Shown: piece by piece, positions 59,578-64,000 of the stretch
Layout of the letters: each line of letters starts with the position of its first letter
Numbering within the stretch: the stretch's first letter is position 1
NCBI GenBank assembly: GCA_963801255.1
Contig: CAWDEC010000008.1
Location: 248,001-312,000, forward strand
DNA: 64,000 nucleotides
DNA from: JAICXG01 sp963801255
GTDB lineage: Bacteria; Verrucomicrobiota; Verrucomicrobiia; Chthoniobacterales; UBA10450
Direction: 5' to 3'
Program-made: the position numbers and the translations under genes
The notes under the pieces: model-generated
The model's input: only the letters and a program-made list of their open reading frames with translations
Told to the model about the DNA's origin: nothing
Database searches by the model: none

Positions 59578-61374
59578 TTGCTTTTCTTTCTCATTGCCCT
59601 CCTGACCCTTTTGCAAAGCGCGACCTATCTGGTCGTTCGTCAGGCCAATCGACGACACGCTTTGGACGAAATCGAATCGCGCCTGCGCGCCGGTGCGCGG
59701 ATCTTCGTTAAACTCATCGAGCAACGCAATCAGCAGATCGCGGGAGCCGCTGCGATCATCTCACGCGACCACGCCTTTCAACAGGCTTTTGCCGGAGCAA
59801 GTCAGGACCGCCTGACAACTCTGTCCGCCCTGGAAAGCCTGCGGAGTCGAGTGAATGCTGACTTTGTTTTCATCGATTCCCTGGAAAACAAGCTCCTCTT
59901 CGATAGTCATCGGCCGACCTTGCACGATGTACCGTTTCCTTTTCCTCAGTTGATAGCCAAGGCGGAAAAGAGTGAAGCGGCCAACGCATTTGTCATCATT
60001 GACGAACAACTTTACGCCATGGCGGCGACTCCACTCCTCGCTCCCGAGCCAATTGCCTGGCTCTGCTCGGGGTTTCGGATAGATGATAACTTCGCCCGCG
60101 AGATATCGACCTACACTAATTTGGAGATTACGTTTCTGAGTCCGTCAAAGGTTTTTGCGACCACTTTTGACGGTCGGCAGCGAGCAACGCTTATGGCAAT
60201 GATGGGCGGCAGTCGACCTCCGGATATGCAAGTGACTGACCTTCATCTCGCAGACGAAAGATTCGTGAGTTATTCTGTGTCGCTGCGGGCGGAGAATGCA
60301 AAAGTCGCGGCGCTTCTCCAGCGATCGCTCGACAAAGAACTCGCGCCCTATCTCAAGCTCGAACGAACTTACCTCGTCCTCGCGCTCATCGGTCTCGTCA
60401 TTTCCGCGGCCCTGGGAACCTGGATCGCCCGGGGGGTCTCATATCCCGTACTGGAACTCGCCCGCGGCGCCCATAAGATCGCAGAGGGCGATTATGGGCA
60501 TCGAGTGAGAGTGAAGCAACAGGACGAGTTAGGTTTGTTGGCCGGTATGTTCAACAAAATGAGTGACGGTCTGGCGGAGCGGGACCGAGTGCGAGATTTG
60601 TTAGGCAAGGTCATCTCTCCGCAAGTGGCCGCGGAGTTATTGCGAAGAGGAGTGACTCTCGGCGGAGAGGAGCGCGAGGTCACCGTGTTGTTCTCGGACC
60701 TGCGCAATTTTACCGGAATGTGCGAAGCGCTCCCGCCGCAGGAGATGCTTGCGATTCTTAATCATTACTTCACCCGCATGGCGGCCGTTGTTGAGCGTCG
60801 CGGTGGCGTGGTCGACAAGTACGTTGGCGACGCACTCATGGCTTTGTTTGGCGCGCCGCTCTGCAATTCCGATGACGCCGATCATGCGCTAAAGGCAGCG
60901 TTGGACATGGTGGCAGCGGTCGACGACCTCAACCGCGAGTGGCGTGCCCGAGGCGTGGCGGCGATTGGGGTTGGCATCGGGATTAACACCGACGTGGTCG
61001 TTGCCGGCAACATGGGGTCGGAGAAGCGACTTAATTACACCGTGATTGGCGATGGCGTGAATCTCGCCTCGCGTCTTGAAGGCCTGACAAAAACTCCCGA
61101 GTATGAAGCGCGGATCATCGTCAGCGCTTCCACCCTGGCAAGGGCAAAAGACCGCTATCGCACTCGGCGACTAGGAGAGGTGGCGGTACGCGGCAAGCAA
61201 TCCACGACGGAAATCTTTGCCCTCCTTGGTCGCGAGACTTCGACAGAACGCGAATCAAGACGACCTGTCGAGCGAGAGCTGAACTCGTTAGGATCAGTCA
61301 AACGTTTGGCGAGGCTTACCTTTAGTAACCGACCTCGAATTATTTCCCGGCGACCGGAATCACAGACAGAGTAA
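59578..61374 (+). CDS. Membrane class III adenylate/guanylate cyclase with periplasmic sensor and HAMP
   Basis: The 598-residue sensor cyclase makes a cyclic nucleotide in response to a periplasmic signal. It has TM1 (about 1-20), a double-CACHE-like periplasmic domain (about 40-255), TM2 (about 262-280), a HAMP domain (about 285-335), and a catalytic domain with metal Asp in LFSDLRNFTGM and VDKYVGDALMALFGAP. The Lys in VDKYVGD and the Thr in NYTVIGDGVNLASRLE suit class IIIb adenylate cyclases. The start is TTG 59578; a CTG at 59545, overlapping the cupredoxin stop and six bases after GGAGG, is a good alternative and would add 11 basic residues. Confidence 0.88.
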   Translation: MLFFLIALLTLLQSATYLVVRQANRRHALDEIESRLRAGARIFVKLIEQRNQQIAGAAAIISRDHAFQQAFAGASQDRLTTLSALESLRSRVNADFVFIDSLENKLLFDSHRPTLHDVPFPFPQLIAKAEKSEAANAFVIIDEQLYAMAATPLLAPEPIAWLCSGFRIDDNFAREISTYTNLEITFLSPSKVFATTFDGRQRATLMAMMGGSRPPDMQVTDLHLADERFVSYSVSLRAENAKVAALLQRSLDKELAPYLKLERTYLVLALIGLVISAALGTWIARGVSYPVLELARGAHKIAEGDYGHRVRVKQQDELGLLAGMFNKMSDGLAERDRVRDLLGKVISPQVAAELLRRGVTLGGEEREVTVLFSDLRNFTGMCEALPPQEMLAILNHYFTRMAAVVERRGGVVDKYVGDALMALFGAPLCNSDDADHALKAALDMVAAVDDLNREWRARGVAAIGVGIGINTDVVVAGNMGSEKRLNYTVIGDGVNLASRLEGLTKTPEYEARIIVSASTLARAKDRYRTRRLGEVAVRGKQSTTEIFALLGRETSTERESRRPVERELNSLGSVKRLARLTFSNRPRIISRRPESQTE

Positions 61375-61403
61375 GCGCCCTCGCTTGTCATATCGGCGCG
61401 GCA

Positions 61404-61453
61404 CCCAGGCAAAACCTGGGGAGAGTCTTGCCGGGTAAAACTCCCGGCAAGAC
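61404..61453. terminator. Tandem hairpins between convergent genes
   Basis: CCCAGG-CAAAA-CCTGGG (61404-61420) is followed directly by a perfect 11-bp hairpin with arms GTCTTGCCGGG and CCCGGCAAGAC (61425-61453) and an AT-rich loop. They lie between the convergent cyclase gene and the minus-strand gene at 61481. No T-tract follows either, so terminator function is tentative. Confidence 0.45.
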
Positions 61454-61480
61454 CTGGAATTCCTGACAACCAAACTGCAA

Positions 61481-61801
61481 TTATCCGCGGGCGGTCTGCG
61501 CCAGCACAATAAGAAGGGAGACGAGCGGCCAAGCGACCAGAGCGACCACCAGCCCAAAGACTATCATCTCAATGACGTAGTTGCGCCGGTCCTCCCGTGC
61601 CAGCAGGTCCTGGCTCATTTGGCGGAACGCCCGGAGCTCGGGTCGTGGCCGGGGTTTGGCGGGCGGCGCCGCGATCGCGACGTTATCCGCCGGCTCCTGA
61701 AACGAGTAATCTGTGCGCGGCATTGCGCGGCAGAGCCGTAGCTCTCGGCCCTCGTGGTTAGCGAGAGTTCGGTGGTTAGCTGATGTTGATATGGCTTTCA
61801 T
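61481..61801 (-). CDS. Small hypothetical membrane protein
   Basis: From ATG 61801 the 106-residue protein has an N-terminal polar, basic part with a Pro/Arg-rich stretch (PPAKPRPRPELRAF), then one C-terminal membrane segment (about 77-100: VIEMIVFGLVVALVAWPLVSLLIVL). The frame extends further upstream to 61969 with 56 residues that look random. The tail-anchored topology and lack of homology give no function. The start is uncertain. Confidence 0.55.
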   Translation of the reverse strand: MKAISTSANHRTLANHEGRELRLCRAMPRTDYSFQEPADNVAIAAPPAKPRPRPELRAFRQMSQDLLAREDRRNYVIEMIVFGLVVALVAWPLVSLLIVLAQTARG

Positions 61802-62207
61802 GTGTAGTGTGAGTTTGCGATTTGTGTCTTGCGACAGCTGGAACTGGTCCAGTTGACCCGCAGCGCCTGCTACGGGGAAAACCTGGCTGGCGCCTCGCCG
61901 CATGCGAGGCTGGCGCGAATCAGACCCCGACCGTCCACCGCCGGAGACCGGCCGTGTTGATCGAAGCATAAGAGGTTTTCATCGTCGCCAAAGCTAAAGG
62001 CGCTTTTTGCACCTGTCGAGTCCTGTGAGGTGAAATTAACTGTAACTTATTGGAGACAGGATGGTTACGAGTGTAACTTTTAGGTGACAATCGGTTGCAG
62101 ACGCAGGAATGCTCGCGTCAAAGCCACGCCCTCCATTTAACTTCAGTTGAGTAATAAGCCAGCCGCCAAGGCATGGCCGCGTTGAGTGACTGCGGCGGGA
62201 AACGCCG
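61802..62207. other. Non-coding region with direct repeats
   Basis: About 406 bp without a convincing gene, upstream of the minus-strand gene at 61481 and downstream of the minus-strand gene at 62208. It contains two direct repeats (62041-62089, listed separately) and several GC-rich inverted stretches. I see no known riboswitch or ncRNA fold. Confidence 0.5.
62041..62089. promoter_or_regulatory. Pair of 18-bp direct repeats, possible operator
   Basis: TGTAACTTATTGGAGACA (62041-62058) and TGTAACTTTTAGGTGACA (62072-62089) match at 15 of 18 bases, with a 31-bp start-to-start spacing, close to three helical turns. An inverted GTTAC-GAGT-GTAAC (62064-62077) overlaps the second copy. The layout suggests a binding site for a dimeric regulator. 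Confidence 0.4.
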
Positions 62208-62489
62208 CTATTTGACCACCACCGTGACGTGTCGAAATGGCTTTAATGACCAGTAAGCAAAAATATCTCGCCCGGGGGGTTTCTTGGCGAAATGCAGTCG
62301 CCAGTAAATCGATACCAAATGCTCCTGATCGCCGCGGAACCGACTAAAGGATGCCGTCACCGGCGAAAACTTTCGATAGGCATCATCGAGTCGCGCAACC
62401 GTATCGTGATGTGCTAACACGACCATTCCGCCCAGCGCAAGTACTAGCACGACCAGCAGCGTCAGAATCAGCTTCATAATTGCCGGCAA
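62208..62489 (-). CDS. Small hypothetical exported or membrane protein
   Basis: The 93-residue product has an N-terminal hydrophobic segment (about 5-26: LILTLLVVLVLALGGMVVLAHH) and a basic polar remainder (DTVARLDDAYRKFSPVTASFSRFRGDQEHLVSIYWRLHFAKKPPG). No family is recognised. The internal Met at 62477 is an alternative start. It lies alone between two intergenic stretches; real gene likely but function unknown. Confidence 0.55.
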   Translation of the reverse strand: MPAIMKLILTLLVVLVLALGGMVVLAHHDTVARLDDAYRKFSPVTASFSRFRGDQEHLVSIYWRLHFAKKPPGRDIFAYWSLKPFRHVTVVVK

Positions 62490-62652
62490 CCATTACTCAG
62501 CAATGCTCCGATGAAAACCCAAAGTTCACCGTGCCTAAGCGTTCTCCACTTTAGCCGTGCAAGGGGAATTCCCGCGCGGGTGAAGGTTGCGGCCATTTGG
62601 TGCCCTTGCGCAAAGGCTCTAATGCGCCTATACGCCACAAGGCCACGATGAC

Positions 62653-63123
62653 ATGAGCGAGCCCGCGCCAGCTACGACCGAGCAAACTCTCTGGACCGGC
62701 ACGGTCTCTAACTTCCATTATCTGGGGAAATGGTTGACCGCAGTCATCCTTCTCATTGCGGTCGCGTGCAGTTTTCTGCTCCCTCTGCCGGACCTTGGCC
62801 TTATTCTCTGGGCAGCGCGCGTTGCTCTTGTTGTGCTCGCTCTTCTCCTCGTGGGTTGGATCCAACTGGATCGCAGCCGCCGTCGTTATGCCGTCACCAA
62901 CAAGCGTGTCTCCGTCGAGTATGGCATCGTCAATCGAAATTCCAACGAAGTGCGCATTCCTGACATCCGCAGCATCAATCTGCAGAAAAGCGGCCTGACT
63001 GGTTTGCTCGGGATCGGCCGGGTGGAATTTTCCTCCGCTGCGGGCGACGACGCCGAAGTCATCTTCTGGAATACTCCCGAGGCCGAGAAAGTGCGCGATC
63101 TTGTCCGCTCACTCCAACCTTAG
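62653..63123 (+). CDS. PH-domain (bPH2/DUF304) membrane protein
   Basis: The 156-residue protein has two membrane segments (about 28-45 and 52-72) and a C-terminal bacterial PH domain (about 76-150): YAVTNKRVSVEYGIVNRNSNEVRIPDIRSINLQKSGLTGLLGIGRVEFSSAA. This is the YdbS/YdbT DUF304 pattern. It is a membrane protein of unknown role. It is convergent with the Vgb-like gene; a strong hairpin lies between them. Confidence 0.87.
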   Translation: MSEPAPATTEQTLWTGTVSNFHYLGKWLTAVILLIAVACSFLLPLPDLGLILWAARVALVVLALLLVGWIQLDRSRRRYAVTNKRVSVEYGIVNRNSNEVRIPDIRSINLQKSGLTGLLGIGRVEFSSAAGDDAEVIFWNTPEAEKVRDLVRSLQP

Positions 63124-63156
63124 CGACCATCGTTCTTCTCTGAAGATAGTCAGCCA

Positions 63157-63189
63157 GGGAGAAGCTGACTGAATCAGCCAGCTTCTCCC
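63157..63189. terminator. Perfect 11-bp hairpin between convergent genes
   Basis: GGGAGAAGCTG (63157-63167) and CAGCTTCTCCC (63179-63189) form a perfect 11-bp stem with an 11-base loop, 34 bp after the PH-domain gene and just beyond the Vgb-like gene. Placement between convergent genes suits a bidirectional terminator, but no clear T-run follows. Confidence 0.5.
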
Positions 63190-63203
63190 CTAACAAACAA
63201 CAG

Positions 63204-64000
63204 TTAGCGTGGAACTACTGTCTCATAAACCCGGTTGGTGGCGGTACCCAGGAACCATACCTGGTTGCCGCGTCCAGCCGTAATACCTGTCGGTGCGGCA
63301 TGAACAAACTCTGCTGACTCCGTCACAACGCCGTCGGTCGTAATCGAGGCGATCTTATTCGCGCTGAACTCAGTAAAGAGAAGGTTGTTATTATTCCCCG
63401 GCCGAATGATGAAAGGTGTGTTCGGTGTTGGAAAAATCGTGATATTGAGAGCGGGAGTTACGCGGGCAATCTCCGAATTGAACGCGCTCGCGATCCAGAT
63501 GTTGCCATCCGGGCCGGCTGCGATCGAGCCAGGCGCCTCAAATCCCGTGAATTCACTGATCACTCCGCCTGGTGTGATGCGGCCAAACTTATTTACCGCC
63601 TGCTCGGTAAACCACATGTTGCCATCCGAACCAGTCGTGATATCACCCGGGAAAGCATTCGGCGTCGGCAAAACGAAGCTGGTAAAGACACCAGTCGAAA
63701 GATCATAACGCCAAACTGCATTCGCCGTCTGATCGGTGAACCAAATGTTACCGTCCGAGCCGGTGGTGATACCTACACTGACGCCGAAAAAGGAAAACTG
63801 ACGCTCGGTGACTTCGCCGCTCGGAGTTACGAAGGCTATCGCACCGGTCGAGCCTTCGCCGAACCAGATATTGCCGTCCGGACCAAGAGTAACGAAGGCC
63901 GGATTACTTAGCGTTGGCGTCGTAAAGAACTTCATGTTGCCGCGCGGCGTAAGGCGCGCTATCTCGTTGCTGTTGGAAAGGGTAAACCAGAGGTTGTTAT
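63204..64000 (-). CDS. Vgb/SMP-30-type beta-propeller protein, 5' end outside the window
   Basis: Partial gene. The visible 265 residues are a series of GPDGNIWF and GSDGNIWFT-type repeats (NIWFGEGSTG, NIWFTDQTAN, NMWFTEQAVN, NIWIASAFN), the signature of virginiamycin-B-lyase-like (Vgb) or NHL-like propellers. The frame is open to the window edge, so the N-terminus (probably a signal peptide) is missing; an internal Met at 63935 is not the likely start. Such domains occur in lyases and in secreted proteins of unknown function; no catalytic residues are assigned. Confidence 0.82.
   Translation of the reverse strand, partial: NNLWFTLSNSNEIARLTPRGNMKFFTTPTLSNPAFVTLGPDGNIWFGEGSTGAIAFVTPSGEVTERQFSFFGVSVGITTGSDGNIWFTDQTANAVWRYDLSTGVFTSFVLPTPNAFPGDITTGSDGNMWFTEQAVNKFGRITPGGVISEFTGFEAPGSIAAGPDGNIWIASAFNSEIARVTPALNITIFPTPNTPFIIRPGNNNNLLFTEFSANKIASITTDGVVTESAEFVHAAPTGITAGRGNQVWFLGTATNRVYETVVPR

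Larger units (their letters stand above)
1081..61294. repeat. Dispersed octamer 5'-TCGTTAGG-3' (usually followed by C), about one per kb
   Basis: By eye I count about 80 copies of CGTTAGG/CCTAACG, of which roughly 69 are TCGTTAGG, spread on both strands. Uniform random sequence of this length predicts about 8 and 2. Examples: 1081, 1220, 2230, 2704, 4803, 9544, 10111, 10857, 14029, 21523, 23528, 25130, 27167, 28545, 30503, 32403, 33875, 35007, 39335, 41639, 44762, 45334, 45888, 48057, 49403, 51324, 52457, 53323, 56887, 61287. About 45 read CGTTAGG on the plus strand and 35 on the minus strand. Most are inside genes; several provide stop codons. Confidence 0.9.

Noticed and set aside
61955..62040. 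GCAAAAAGCGCC / CGCCAAAGC strings that recall c-di-GMP-I riboswitches
   Set aside because: The conserved core and pairing of that riboswitch are not present; only short words match.
1..64000. Chi- or KOPS-type recombination/segregation word as the explanation of TCGTTAGG
   Set aside because: Those are strongly strand-biased; here the two orientations are close to equal by my count. Whole-genome data could still change this.

Overview
The window looks like chromosomal DNA from a free-living, moderately high-GC, Gram-negative (diderm) bacterium, most likely of the Verrucomicrobia. Support: an MCE/Mla lipid transporter, a type II secretion or type IV pilus secretin and ATPase, several outer-membrane barrels, Mpl (peptidoglycan recycling), the futalosine menaquinone enzyme MqnD, an S46 dipeptidyl peptidase, and large secreted repeat proteins with Pro-Thr linkers and a C-terminal domain I associate with verrucomicrobial proteins. 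The phylum is inferred from gene style, not from a marker gene. I see no rRNA, CRISPR array, insertion sequence or prophage.

Layout. 0.2-3.7 kb: mlaE-mlaF-mlaD and a membrane PIN/TRAM protein. 3.7-9.7 kb (minus): secretin gspD, a peptidoglycan-binding lipoprotein, gspE (frameshifted), a small protein and trpS. 9.8-15.1 kb: an NTF2-like secreted protein, mpl, a secreted esterase with repeat domains, a cupin and rpe. 15.3-21.9 kb: the cell-shape operon mreB-mreC-mreD-mrdA followed by RNase G. 22-31.5 kb: an outer-membrane protein, a nitroreductase, thiH-thiS, an encapsulated-ferritin-type protein, a second repeat protein, an S46 peptidase (frameshifted), a radical SAM protein, tilS, a LOG-family protein and tRNA-Leu. 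31.7-41.3 kb: a PHP phosphoesterase, lipoproteins, a FabZ-like dehydratase, a glycosyltransferase, two large membrane glycosyltransferase-like proteins, rfbB and a lower-GC methyltransferase. 41.5-53.7 kb: PpiC, an M28 peptidase (frameshifted), parB, mqnD (frameshifted), an aminotransferase-esterase pair, tRNA-Tyr and several housekeeping proteins. 53.8-64 kb: a YXWGXW protein, a BNR propeller, a three-gene barrel/cupredoxin/adenylate-cyclase operon, a PH-domain protein and a Vgb-like propeller cut by the window edge.

The most striking signal is not a gene. A short word, 5'-TCGTTAGG-3' (usually followed by C), recurs on both strands roughly once per kb, inside genes and between them. By eye I count about 80 copies of the core CGTTAGG/CCTAACG, where uniform random sequence would give roughly 8. 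It often supplies a gene's stop codon, forces Leu TTA/CTA and Arg AGG codons into coding sequence, occurs once as a perfect palindrome, and sits in a 16-bp tandem duplication that frameshifts mqnD. Density and strand symmetry resemble DNA-uptake sequences of naturally competent bacteria. The window also holds secretin/ATPase genes of the kind used for DNA uptake, but the link is inference.

Four conserved genes (gspE, the S46 peptidase, the M28 peptidase, mqnD) are each split by an apparent +1 frameshift. Assembly indels are the simplest explanation for three of them; the mqnD case is a clear duplication.
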